DNA of 8,868 nt from DTU015 sp964406505 (lineage in GTDB: Bacteria; Bacillota; Sulfobacillia; Fermentithermobacillales; Fermentithermobacillaceae): NCBI GenBank assembly GCA_964406505.1, contig CAYORX010000041.1, positions 1 through 8,868 of the forward strand, in the 5' to 3' direction. The position numbers and the translations under genes were made by a program. This document shows, piece by piece, positions 1 to 7,109 of the stretch; positions within the stretch are counted from its first letter, which is position 1; each line of letters opens with the position of its first letter. The notes under the pieces were generated by a model. That model was not told where the DNA came from. It was given only the letters and a program-made list of their open reading frames with translations, and did not search any database.

Positions 1-59
1 GGGAGAGCACCTGCCTTACACGCAGGGGGTCACAGGTTCAAGCCCTGTTTCGCCCACCA
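1..59 (+). tRNA. tRNA-Val (anticodon TAC), 5' end missing
   Basis: The window starts inside the D arm. The anticodon arm has loop CTTACAC with anticodon TAC, followed by a T arm (GGTTCAAGCC) and a 3' acceptor strand TCGCCC with discriminator A and encoded CCA at 57-59. About 17 bases of the 5' end lie outside the window. It is the first of six tandem tRNA genes, probably one transcript. Confidence 0.95.
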
Positions 60-69
60 GTCAGAACGC

Positions 70-147
70 GGAGGCGTGGTGTAGCTGGCCTAACATACGT
101 GCCTGTCACGCACGGGATCGCGGGTTCGAATCCCGTCGCCTCCGCCA
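70..147 (+). tRNA. tRNA-Asp (anticodon GTC)
   Basis: The acceptor stem GGAGGCG (70-76) pairs with CGCCTCC (137-143), followed by discriminator G and an encoded CCA. The anticodon GTC is at 105-107. The T arm contains GGGTTCGAATCCC. It lies 10 bases after the preceding tRNA-Val, so the two are likely co-transcribed. Confidence 0.97.
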
Positions 148-181
148 TTTTAACTTGAGACCTGAGAAGACAACTAACCTT

Positions 182-257
<76 letters not shown>

Positions 258-264
258 TCTTCGA

Positions 265-339
265 GCGGAAGTAGCTCAGTGGTAGAGCATCGCCTTGCCA
301 AGGCGAGGGCCGCGGGTTCAAATCCCGTCTTCCGCTCCA
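265..339 (+). tRNA. tRNA-Gly (anticodon GCC)
   Basis: The acceptor stem GCGGAAG pairs with CTTCCGC, followed by discriminator T and an encoded CCA at 337-339. The anticodon GCC is at 297-299 in loop TTGCCAA. It lies only 7 bases after tRNA-Phe. Confidence 0.97.
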
Positions 340-356
340 ATAAATTCGACGATGAT

Positions 357-430
357 GGCGACATGGCCAAGCGGTAAGGCAGGGGTCTGCAAAACCCTTA
401 TCCCCGGTTCGATTCCGGGTGTCGCCTCCA
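357..430 (+). tRNA. tRNA-Cys (anticodon GCA)
   Basis: The acceptor stem GGCGACA pairs with TGTCGCC, followed by discriminator T and an encoded CCA at 428-430. The anticodon GCA is at 389-391 in loop CTGCAAA. The T arm contains CCGGTTCGATTCCGG. Confidence 0.97.
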
Positions 431-437
431 CAATCAA

Positions 438-514
438 GGGCGGTTAGCTCAGCCGGTTAGAGCGCTTGCTTGACATGCAAGAGGCCGGGGGTTCAACTCC
501 CTCACCGCCCACCA
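438..514 (+). tRNA. tRNA-Val (anticodon GAC)
   Basis: The acceptor stem GGGCGGT pairs with ACCGCCC (504-510), followed by discriminator A and an encoded CCA at 512-514. The anticodon GAC is at 472-474. It is the last tRNA of the cluster and the second valine acceptor in it (the first has TAC). Everything downstream looks accessory or decayed, which makes its 3' end a candidate integration point for a mobile element. Confidence 0.96.
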
Positions 515-943
515 GTAAAACCCCAGCGTAAGGGCAGTTTGAGAAGCAAGCAAGAAAGCAAGTGAAAGGCAAAAAAGCGGTTTTGCTGCCAATTTGCTGC
601 CAATTGAAAATATAAAAGAATGGAACTATGCAAGAGGGTTACTCAACTTCAAGTTAAAATAGTCATGGAAACTCCACAAAATAGGTTTTTTGCCACAAGA
701 ATTTCGCCAGATGAATTGGTAAGCCCCCACGGTTAAGGTTCCAGGAGTTTGAAATACAAAAGGTGTAATATAAGTAGCCGTGTCAAAGTTTGTGGTGTTC
801 ATTAGAATTGGGTTTCAGTAAATCATCTAGAGTTTTTGCGGCCTTTTCGTCTAGTCAAAGTGCTACTGCCTTTAGTTCGGTATCCACACAAACTGAGATC
901 TGCGCACAAAGTGCGTTATTTTACCTGAATCCCTACTTTATAG
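515..943. other. Non-coding or degraded stretch after the tRNA cluster
   Basis: I find no gene with a convincing start, ribosome binding site and family resemblance here. An open frame from 790 has no ribosome binding site and a composition unlike a protein. The stretch holds short runs of GCAAG/GCAAA-type repeats (545-575), a perfect 11-bp tandem repeat (582-603) and a small hairpin (CGCAC/GTGCG, 903-915). On the minus strand, 783-905 gives a short peptide resembling the start of a RelB/DinJ-type antitoxin but with an internal stop. The best explanation is the scar of an element that once sat next to the tRNA. Confidence 0.5.
582..603 (+). repeat. Perfect 11-bp tandem repeat next to tRNA cluster
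   Basis: TTTGCTGCCAA occurs twice in direct succession (582-592 and 593-603), about 70 bases after the last tRNA. From memory, similar doubled GCTGCCAA-type sequences occur beside tRNA genes at integrase-mediated insertion sites in Bacillota, so it may be an arm-type recombinase site. That role is inferred; the repeat itself is seen directly. Confidence 0.6.
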
Positions 944-1319
944 ATGGCAAGAGCCGCGGTTTTTGCCAAAACCGGGCACGAACTCGGGATTATAAGAACC
1001 TGAAAAATACAATATTTTCTCCCTTGCTTACGACAATGACGGTCAGATTCTAATAATGGCCATACAAAGCCCCGATCTGGACAACAAAGAAGTCACTGTC
1101 GTGGGGCTATTAGTTTATGATGTTGAAAAGTGTAAATTTAGTCTGATAAACGCGATAAAAAGTGAAGGCGTAAGTCTGGGTGTGTCTAAACTCATCTTAA
1201 ACCAGACCGGCCAATATTTGGCGGTAGATTTATTTTCTCAATATGGCGGTGAAGCAAAAAGCAATGATTTGATTGAATCTGGTGGCTCTTTGCGTATAGG
1301 TATTTTTAGTAAAGAATGA
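944..1319 (+). pseudogene. Unrecognised small protein, broken by one frameshift
   Basis: An ATG at 944 opens a frame reading MARAAVFAKTGHELGIIRT up to a TGA at 1001. Skipping one base leads into a second frame from 1002 (EKYNIFSLAYDNDGQILI) that continues without a stop to TGA at 1317-1319. Joined, the product is about 125 residues. The in-frame residues before the internal ATG at 1056 read as normal protein, and that ATG has no ribosome binding site, so the often-called 87-residue version (1056-1319) is probably only the C-terminal part. The sequence alternates short hydrophobic strands (VTVVGLLVYDV, KLILNQTGQYLAVDLF) with polar turns, suggesting a small soluble beta-rich protein. There is no signal peptide or membrane segment. 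I do not recognise a family. The gene lies 22 bases before the 44-residue gene and may once have been co-transcribed with it. Confidence 0.45.
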
Positions 1320-1331
1320 TTAAAAATTTGC

Positions 1332-1338
1332 GGAGGAG
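1332..1338 (+). promoter_or_regulatory. Strong ribosome binding site of the 44-residue gene
   Basis: GGAGGAG lies 3 bases before the ATG at 1342 (5 bases if counted from the GGAGG core). It is the best Shine-Dalgarno match in the window and decides in favour of translating the short frame that follows. Confidence 0.7.
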
Positions 1339-1341
1339 AAT

Positions 1342-1476
1342 ATGGGAAAATCCAAGTACAAAACATTGTTTACCGATGCTAAGGGGCTTTTTGCAAGTCA
1401 AATAGACAAACATGTATTCTCGCAAGAATTTAATGAATTGGAGTTAGAGGAAAAACATCTTAAAAATAAAATTTAA
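1342..1476 (+). CDS. Hypothetical 44-residue protein
   Basis: This short frame runs from ATG at 1342 to TAA at 1474-1476, reads MGKSKYKTLFTDAKGLFA at its start, and ends in a highly charged tail (NELELEEKHLKNKI). It has no cysteines, signal peptide or membrane segment. The tail is likely helical. The main support is the very good ribosome binding site at 1332-1338. It sits between the frameshifted unknown gene and the c-di-GMP gene pair, with 69 bases before the next start codon, so it could be the first gene of that transcript. I do not recognise the family. It could equally be a survivor of the accessory material after the tRNA cluster. Confidence 0.55.
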   Translation: MGKSKYKTLFTDAKGLFASQIDKHVFSQEFNELELEEKHLKNKI

Positions 1477-1545
1477 TCATAATATTTGAATTTCGAAGAT
1501 ATAAAAAAGCGACAATACTGCAACAAATGAAAGTCCATAGCAAAT

Positions 1546-2148
1546 ATGGATGGAGTACAAGGAGTCATGAAAGAAGATAAATTAAAGGCAATAGATATTC
1601 GTTTCTTTCTAGTTCCGCTAACTATTCTTATTTTGCTATTTGCCGTGATTTCTTATAAAAGTGTGAATGATTATATAAGAACAACCTACAAAATGATGGA
1701 AGAGCATTCTTTAGATATTGCTGAGAGCTACGCCCGCAGACTTCTTAATTCAGAGATAGCATCGAATATAATTTCCGATTTCATTAAAGAAAAGCTTGTA
1801 TGGGCGGTTGAAGCCGTAAAAACATTAGATATTAAAAGTGATAACGAGTCTTTGTTGGAAGTATCAAAAAAATGTTTTGTAGATGAAATAAATATATTTG
1901 ATGAAACAGGCGAAATCGTGAATAGTTCAACCGAAAAAATGATTGGATTAAAAGTAGGCTCTGAACACCGTATTCATGAAGTTATTAGGGGAAATCAGGA
2001 GTTTTTAATTGAAGATATTACACCAAACATTAAAACCGGTGTGGTATATAAATACGCCTATTCAAAACATAAATCTAACTTGTTCATTCAAGTTGGTATT
2101 TTAGCCGATAAAATAGATGATTTTTTACATAGATTTGAGATAGAATAG
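1546..2148 (+). CDS. N-terminal sensor fragment of an interrupted GGDEF/EAL protein
   Basis: This 200-codon frame encodes a cytoplasmic start, a membrane helix at about residues 20-40 (FFLVPLTILILLFAVISYKSV), a helical stretch, and a PAS-like extracytoplasmic subdomain at about 105-190 (VDEINIFDETGEIVNSS). It ends at TAG 2146-2148. The next codons stay in the same frame (LIKDF, then M at 2164) and continue into the following gene, so this is the front part of one double-sensor (dCache-like) protein. Its natural partner subdomain lies after the stop. The TAG falls in the linker helix between the two sensor subdomains. Two starts are possible. ATG 1546 has no ribosome binding site. ATG 1567 has AAGGAG only two bases before it, closer than usual. 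If made alone, the product would be a membrane-anchored sensor without output. A point mutation or a sequencing error at the stop are both possible. Confidence 0.75.
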   Translation: MDGVQGVMKEDKLKAIDIRFFLVPLTILILLFAVISYKSVNDYIRTTYKMMEEHSLDIAESYARRLLNSEIASNIISDFIKEKLVWAVEAVKTLDIKSDNESLLEVSKKCFVDEINIFDETGEIVNSSTEKMIGLKVGSEHRIHEVIRGNQEFLIEDITPNIKTGVVYKYAYSKHKSNLFIQVGILADKIDDFLHRFEIE

Positions 2149-2163
2149 TTAATTAAAGATTTC

Positions 2164-3819
2164 ATGGTAAATGAACATGTAGATAATATTTTATTTACTG
2201 ACACAAATTATCAGGTAGTTGCTAGCAGTATAACTGATTTTGAAGGGCTAATTTTTGATCAAGATGATGCTCATGAGCACTTTTTGTTGGAAGAGGCACA
2301 GATAGGAGATGAGTTCGCGAATGAAAAAGGTATGTTACATGTTTGCGTTCCGGTTTTTGATGATGGCGAAAGAATCGGCACATTGACCGTTGTATGGTCA
2401 GGACAAATTATGAATTCCAAAATTAAAAGGATTGTCATAGATAACTTGTTACAGTTTACCGTGGTGTCCGTTGTGCTTACCTACGTTTTATATTATGCGT
2501 ACAGTAAAAACAAATCCAATATACAAATAGCGTTTTATGACAAACTGACTGCGCTTCCTAACTATGAATATCTTAAAGAATATTTAGAACGAAGAATAAA
2601 GCAACGGGAAAAAGATAAGATTGCGACTTTGCTGATAAATTGTGAGCATTTTAGCCTTATCAATTTAACCTATGGTTTTGAATATGGAGACCGTATTCTT
2701 TGTCAGATAGCTGATTGTCTTATGAACTGTGTATCTTGCGATGACATGCTTTTTAGATTTGATGCAGATCAATTTGTTATGATTATAAATAATTATAACG
2801 AAAGAGAAAATCTGAACGAAATCACTCAACGGATTGTCAAAAAATTTGAAGATCCTTCATTCGATATGATTAAGCACGAATACCTTAAACTAAAAATCGC
2901 TATCTTTGAAGTACCGAAAGAAAATATCACGGTAGAAGAAATCTTACATAATTCCATCTTGAGTATTGCTGCATTAAAACAAAAAACAGGCCAAAATTCA
3001 GTTATTTATAATCATGAAATGAAAGAAAACTTAATGCGCAAAGAACTAATAGAAAAAACTCTACAAACCGTTATCAGTGGTAAATCCCAGGAACAATTGT
3101 TTTTAGACTATCAACCCTTATTAGATATTAAGTCAAATGAAGTTGTGGGCTTTGAAGCACTAGCAAGACTGACCGTTGAGGGTGTAGGGCTGGTTCCCCC
3201 CCTAGAATTTATAAGTTTGGCAGAAAAACGTAATCTGATTTTTTCTTTAGGAAATATTATCTTAGAAAAGGTTTCCGCGTTTTTGTCTTTTCTAAGGGAG
3301 TCAAACTATTCTGATCTTCGTGTGTCTGTAAATCTTTCGGGATTACAGCTCCTACGGGATGGATTTGTCGAGGTTACTAAACAAAAACTTAACCTATCTG
3401 CAACAGATTGGAGGCGATTAATATTTGAAATAACCGAATCTGTATTATTAGAAAATTTTGAGGTGATAAATCAAACATTATCGAAACTAAGAGACATGGG
3501 AAGCTCAGTTGCTTTAGATGACTTTGGTACGGGTTACTCGTCTTTAGCAGAACTTCGCAACCTCAATCTCGATATGATTAAAATAGATCGTTCTTTTATC
3601 GATAGGATTGCGCGATATGGCGGAGATGCTTTAGTTACTAATCATATAATCGCTATGGCGCATAAACTTGGTCTAAAAGTAGTTGCTGAAGGGGTAGAAA
3701 ACAAATATCAATTAGATTATCTTAAGAAGCATAGCTGTGACATTGTGCAAGGCTTTTATTTGAGCAAGCCATTATCTAAATATGATGTGTTGCGTTTTTT
3801 AAAAAGTAAATCAAGGTAA
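2164..3819 (+). CDS. GGDEF/EAL c-di-GMP phosphodiesterase, C-terminal part of an interrupted gene
   Basis: EAL enzymes hydrolyse c-di-GMP to pGpG on the cytoplasmic face. The order is: second sensor subdomain (residues 5-80, DNILFTDTNYQVVASS), membrane helix (about 90-113), GGDEF-type domain (about 122-285) and EAL domain (about 298-548). The GGDEF motif is DADQF at 200-204, so no cyclase activity is expected. The EAL domain keeps the residues usually needed for metal binding and catalysis: E331 of EAL, N390, E422 of EITES, D452-D453 with DDFGTGYSSL, K473, E509 and Q529. It should be an active phosphodiesterase, the GGDEF-type domain possibly serving as a GTP-responsive regulator as in other such hybrids. 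The frame is continuous with the sensor fragment ending at 2148, separated only by TAG plus five codons. ATG 2164 has no ribosome binding site, so the annotated start is probably not natural. The cyclase gene follows after 14 bases. Confidence 0.88.
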   Translation: MVNEHVDNILFTDTNYQVVASSITDFEGLIFDQDDAHEHFLLEEAQIGDEFANEKGMLHVCVPVFDDGERIGTLTVVWSGQIMNSKIKRIVIDNLLQFTVVSVVLTYVLYYAYSKNKSNIQIAFYDKLTALPNYEYLKEYLERRIKQREKDKIATLLINCEHFSLINLTYGFEYGDRILCQIADCLMNCVSCDDMLFRFDADQFVMIINNYNERENLNEITQRIVKKFEDPSFDMIKHEYLKLKIAIFEVPKENITVEEILHNSILSIAALKQKTGQNSVIYNHEMKENLMRKELIEKTLQTVISGKSQEQLFLDYQPLLDIKSNEVVGFEALARLTVEGVGLVPPLEFISLAEKRNLIFSLGNIILEKVSAFLSFLRESNYSDLRVSVNLSGLQLLRDGFVEVTKQKLNLSATDWRRLIFEITESVLLENFEVINQTLSKLRDMGSSVALDDFGTGYSSLAELRNLNLDMIKIDRSFIDRIARYGGDALVTNHIIAMAHKLGLKVVAEGVENKYQLDYLKKHSCDIVQGFYLSKPLSKYDVLRFLKSKSR

Positions 3820-3826
3820 GGAAGGG
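3818..3826 (+). promoter_or_regulatory. Ribosome binding site of the cyclase gene
   Basis: AAGGAAGGG overlaps the TAA stop of the EAL gene and ends 7 bases before the ATG at 3834. This arrangement supports translational coupling and a shared transcript for the two c-di-GMP genes. Confidence 0.65.
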
Positions 3827-3833
3827 CAAATAA

Positions 3834-5639
3834 ATGCTGGTAGGAAAGATTTATTACAACAAATTAACAAATATTTATAAAAATGTAGCGGCAATGATTA
3901 TATTTGTGATTAATTTATCAACAATAGCTTTACCTGTAAAAGCGCATGAAATTTTTTTTACTCAGGAAGAAAAAGAATATTTGGGTAAAGCACCAATTCT
4001 TAAAGCCGCATCCATAGATGGTGGAGCACCGCTTCACTATATTGATTCAAAAGGGGAGATCAAAGGCATCGCTATCAAAGTGCTAGATGAAATAGCCAAT
4101 ATTGCTGGATTGGTTTTTGAGTGTTGCTTATATGAATCTATTGAAGAAGTAGTTAGAAGTCAACCGGATATTTACTTGGGCGTTACGGAGGAATATGTAC
4201 CACCGAACATAGCCCTGTCAGTACCTTATTTAAAATCAGAGACAGTCTTATTTTATAACAAGTCAGTAGATCCCAAATGTTTGAAGAACAAAACATGTGC
4301 AGCTATAAAAGGCGGTACTTTACCGTCGGGGGTGAACGAAGAACTAACTATTTATTTTGATAATAGAGTTGAAACTATTCAGGCTGTTAACTCAGGTCAA
4401 GCGGATTATGGTTTCGGCAATGCGTATTCAATGGCTTTTTACACTTTGCAAAACGATTACAAAAACGTTATTACTATACCTACGGGTAAAGAGGATAGAG
4501 CTTATTGTATGGGTGTTGGCAAAGGCAATGAGGTTTTGCTTTCCATTATCAACAAGTCTATCGCGGCGATTGATGAAAATAGGATGGATAGGTTAATCTT
4601 GGATGTGGCATCGCAAATTGAAAGAAAAATTTCTATTTCAATGATAATCGATGCTTATAGGCAGGAAATTTTCGGGTTATCATTATTAATTATGGGGTTT
4701 TTATCATATNNNNNNNNNNNNNNNNNNNNNNNNNNNNNNNNNNNNNNNNNNNNNNNNNNNNNNNNNNNNNNNNNNNNNNNNNNNNNNNNNNNNNNNNNNN
4801 NNNNNNNNNTTGGAATTGAGAACAAAAAATACCAACTTTTGTCTCGCCTTTCAAACGAATATTTGTTTGAATACCACATAGAGTCCGGTAAAATAGTGTT
4901 TTCTACCAAGCTAACTGATGAACTTGACAGCTATGGATGTAAAGCAGAGTTGATTCAACTGCTCAAAAAAACTATAAACAGCGATAATTACAAAAATATC
5001 GATACCACCATAAATTTACCACTTTGCGGAGAAGGTGGTAGTGTGTTTAAGGTGGTGTCTTCATATCTAAAAGATGAAAAAGGCAAAACTCATTTCATCA
5101 TAGGAAAACTAATTGATGTTAGCAAAGAAATAGAAGAGAAAAACCAATTGATTTTAAGATCTAAATTGGATGGATTAACCGGTATATACAATGCAGCTGC
5201 TACAAAAGCAACGATAGTTGAATGCATGAAAAAGAAGGTTCGAAACCAAATAGATGCGTTGATAATGATTGACTGCGATGATCTTAAGCAAATAAATGAT
5301 ACCTATGGGCATTTAATGGGTAATTGGGTTTTAAAAAATATTGCTAAAGCCCTAAAGTACATTTTTCATGATATAGATATCGTAGGACGTATAGGTGGAG
5401 ACGAGTTTTGTGTATACATGTGTGATATACCGTCCGTAGACTTTGTTAGAAAAAAATGTGAAAAGGTGGTAGAACGTTTAAAACAATTGGATCAAGAAGT
5501 TTCCGTAGCGATAAGCATAGGAATAGCAACTTGGAAAAGCGAGACGACTTACGAAACGCTGTTCCGGATTGCAGATCACGCAATGTATCAAGCTAAACAA
5601 CATGGAGGTTCTAAAATCGTTATAAATCTGCCCATATAG
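3834..5639 (+). CDS. Diguanylate cyclase with solute-binding-protein-like sensor (spans assembly gap)
   Basis: Diguanylate cyclases make c-di-GMP from two GTP. Residues 1-37 look like a signal peptide or anchor (hydrophobic VAAMIIFVINLSTIAL, then VKA before HE). Residues about 53-262 resemble the bacterial extracellular solute-binding protein family 3, here a sensor for a small ligand such as an amino acid. A membrane helix starts near 278 and runs into the gap. After the gap come a PAS-like region (about 330-430) and a GGDEF domain (about 440-601), opened by KLDGLTGIYN. The active-site motif GGDEF is intact at 521-525, and D480, N488 and D489 (IDCDDLKQINDTYGH) are present. The inhibitory RxxD site is HDID at 512-515, so it lacks the arginine and product feedback at that site should be weak or absent. 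The gene ends in TAG. About 34 residues are unknown; their true number depends on the real gap length. Confidence 0.88.
   Translation: MLVGKIYYNKLTNIYKNVAAMIIFVINLSTIALPVKAHEIFFTQEEKEYLGKAPILKAASIDGGAPLHYIDSKGEIKGIAIKVLDEIANIAGLVFECCLYESIEEVVRSQPDIYLGVTEEYVPPNIALSVPYLKSETVLFYNKSVDPKCLKNKTCAAIKGGTLPSGVNEELTIYFDNRVETIQAVNSGQADYGFGNAYSMAFYTLQNDYKNVITIPTGKEDRAYCMGVGKGNEVLLSIINKSIAAIDENRMDRLILDVASQIERKISISMIIDAYRQEIFGLSLLIMGFLSYXXXXXXXXXXXXXXXXXXXXXXXXXXXXXXXXXXGIENKKYQLLSRLSNEYLFEYHIESGKIVFSTKLTDELDSYGCKAELIQLLKKTINSDNYKNIDTTINLPLCGEGGSVFKVVSSYLKDEKGKTHFIIGKLIDVSKEIEEKNQLILRSKLDGLTGIYNAAATKATIVECMKKKVRNQIDALIMIDCDDLKQINDTYGHLMGNWVLKNIAKALKYIFHDIDIVGRIGGDEFCVYMCDIPSVDFVRKKCEKVVERLKQLDQEVSVAISIGIATWKSETTYETLFRIADHAMYQAKQHGGSKIVINLPI
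4710..4809. other. Assembly gap (100 N)
   Basis: Exactly 100 unspecified bases, the conventional placeholder for a gap of unknown length. It falls between the membrane helix and the PAS-like region of the cyclase. The flanking frames agree at this length, but 100 is not a multiple of three: it covers 33 codons plus one base. Confidence 0.99.
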
Positions 5640-5832
5640 TGGATCAAGTTCAATTCTGTTAAGCGTTTAAATATAGAAAGTAAAAGTGCTAAAGTGTCAA
5701 AGGCTTCAAAATAAACGAAATCTCCTTTAAGACCTGATACCTTTTTGCACATCGTTCATGTTTAAAAAATGTTGGCAATAATGATATACTGATCCATGTC
5801 ACAAAATAATGAAACCCTACTAAATCTTGTAG

Positions 5833-7109
5833 GCACAAGCCACTGAAACGGAATAGAATTGCCTGGTGCCCACGGCTATTTAATCGAACAATTCATATCG
5901 CCCCGATCAAATAAACATGTAGATCAATGTAGTGATAATTTTGAAAGAAAGATGCGGTTACTTTAGAAGAGGGCAAACAAATGGAAAGGATGCTGGAAGG
6001 GGCTGGCGTCTATGTTTTACACGTTACTTTAGGAATTTACGATTCAATCTCCACTTTTCTTGAGACAATGGGATTTAAACAAGGCTGGCGGTTATATCTT
6101 GCTGAAAACATTTAAAAGGTAGTGATCATTTTAGTGATCACTGTTGGTGTTATTAGTGAACCGGAATTCGCAGAAAATATTATTGACTTTAACAAAGCGG
6201 ATTTTGTATCTGTTGATAGAGAGTTAATCGCTTATCCCGAGTGGCTTGAAAAGGCTAAAGAGGGATGGTTTGATGAAGTTCGTAGATGTATTTCTTGCAA
6301 CATTGGATGTATCGTAGGTCAAGTTTTTTCTCATCGCCGACTACGTTGTACTGTTAACCCTACAGTGGGGGACGATGTTTTGCACGGAACTATCGAAAAA
6401 AGTAATGTAAAGAAAAAAGTGCTTATAATGGGTAGAGAGCCTGCAGGTATGGAGATAGCTATAGCTGTTGCTAAACGTGGTCACGATGTTACGCTTTCGG
6501 AAAAGGAATTGGAATTAGGAGGTCAAATAAAGATTGCTGCCGTGGCCCCGGGAAAATCTAAGATTATTGAATATATGAATGGTGTGAAAAAAGTTAAATA
6601 GATTGGACGTAAAGGTACAGACGGGCATTGTCGGCAATCTAGAAAACATTGTAGAATTTAATCCGGATCGCCTGATTCTTGCAACCGGTTCAGAACAAAC
6701 TAAACCAAGAATTATAGGAATTGATTAAGAAAATGGTTGGGTCGTTTCGTCTTGCGGAAAAAGGGGTAAGGTAGTTGTATTAGAAATATTGTCAGAGATC
6801 GTGGCAGATATTGAGTCCATTACTCGCTTTGATCTAATGCAAGTAGTTAATGAATTAGATGTTGAAGCAAAAACAAATACTACTGTAATAGGGATACGGC
6901 CAAATAGTATTATTACTGTAGATAAATACGGAAAACGGAAAAAGGAGCGTGTAGAAAAAATAGTTTTGGCTGTTGGTCAGATATCCGTAGGTATGGAACT
7001 TAAAAAATCTATCGAGGACAAGGGGATTTCTGTAAAATTGGCTGGTGATGTTAAAGATGTGGGGAAAATTATTGATATTGTGACTGGTGGTTTTCAAGCC
7101 GGTAGGTAA
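5833..7109 (+). pseudogene. Decayed old-yellow-enzyme / 2-enoate reductase-type Fe-S flavoenzyme
   Basis: Intact members (about 640-670 residues) have an FMN TIM barrel, a 4Fe-4S cluster, and FAD- and NAD(P)H-binding domains, and reduce activated C=C bonds with NAD(P)H. Here the reading moves through several frames. Recognisable pieces in order: GIELPGAHGYLIEQFISPRS (5850-5909), a second frame from 5963 with VYVLHVTLGIYDS and VITVGVISEPEF crossed by TAA 6113, the cluster motif CISCNIGC plus a fourth cysteine (codons 6287, 6296, 6308, 6347), an FAD site now GREPAG (6431-6448), stop TAG 6599, then a third frame from 6606 with RLILATGSEQ, stop TAA 6726, and a C-terminal part to TAA 7107. The N-terminal third of the barrel is missing, and the second Rossmann glycine motif appears deleted near 6756-6785. 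The usual HGAHGY histidine is proline and the usual GRIS arginine is valine. It is certainly not functional. The 80-160-residue open stretches inside it are fragments, not genes. Confidence 0.9.

Noticed and set aside
569..586. Hairpin GCAAAA/TTTTGC as terminator of the tRNA transcript
   Set aside because: The stem is only six mostly A-T pairs and no T-run follows it, so it is too weak to call.
957..974. Hairpin CGGTTTT/AAAACCG as terminator
   Set aside because: The stem is good but no T-run follows, and it lies inside the likely coding frame from 944.
790..1053. 87-codon plus-strand open frame
   Set aside because: It has no ribosome binding site and a serine-rich low-information composition. 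It overlaps the start of a more protein-like frame from 944.
4357..4596. 79-codon plus-strand open frame inside the cyclase gene
   Set aside because: It lies in another frame of a strongly supported sensor domain and has no ribosome binding site or recognisable features.
4655..4909. 84-codon minus-strand open frame across the N run
   Set aside because: It is antisense to the cyclase and mostly unknown residues created by the gap.
6855..7097. 80-codon minus-strand open frame
   Set aside because: It is antisense to the flavoenzyme pseudogene, whose plus-strand frame shows clear family similarity.
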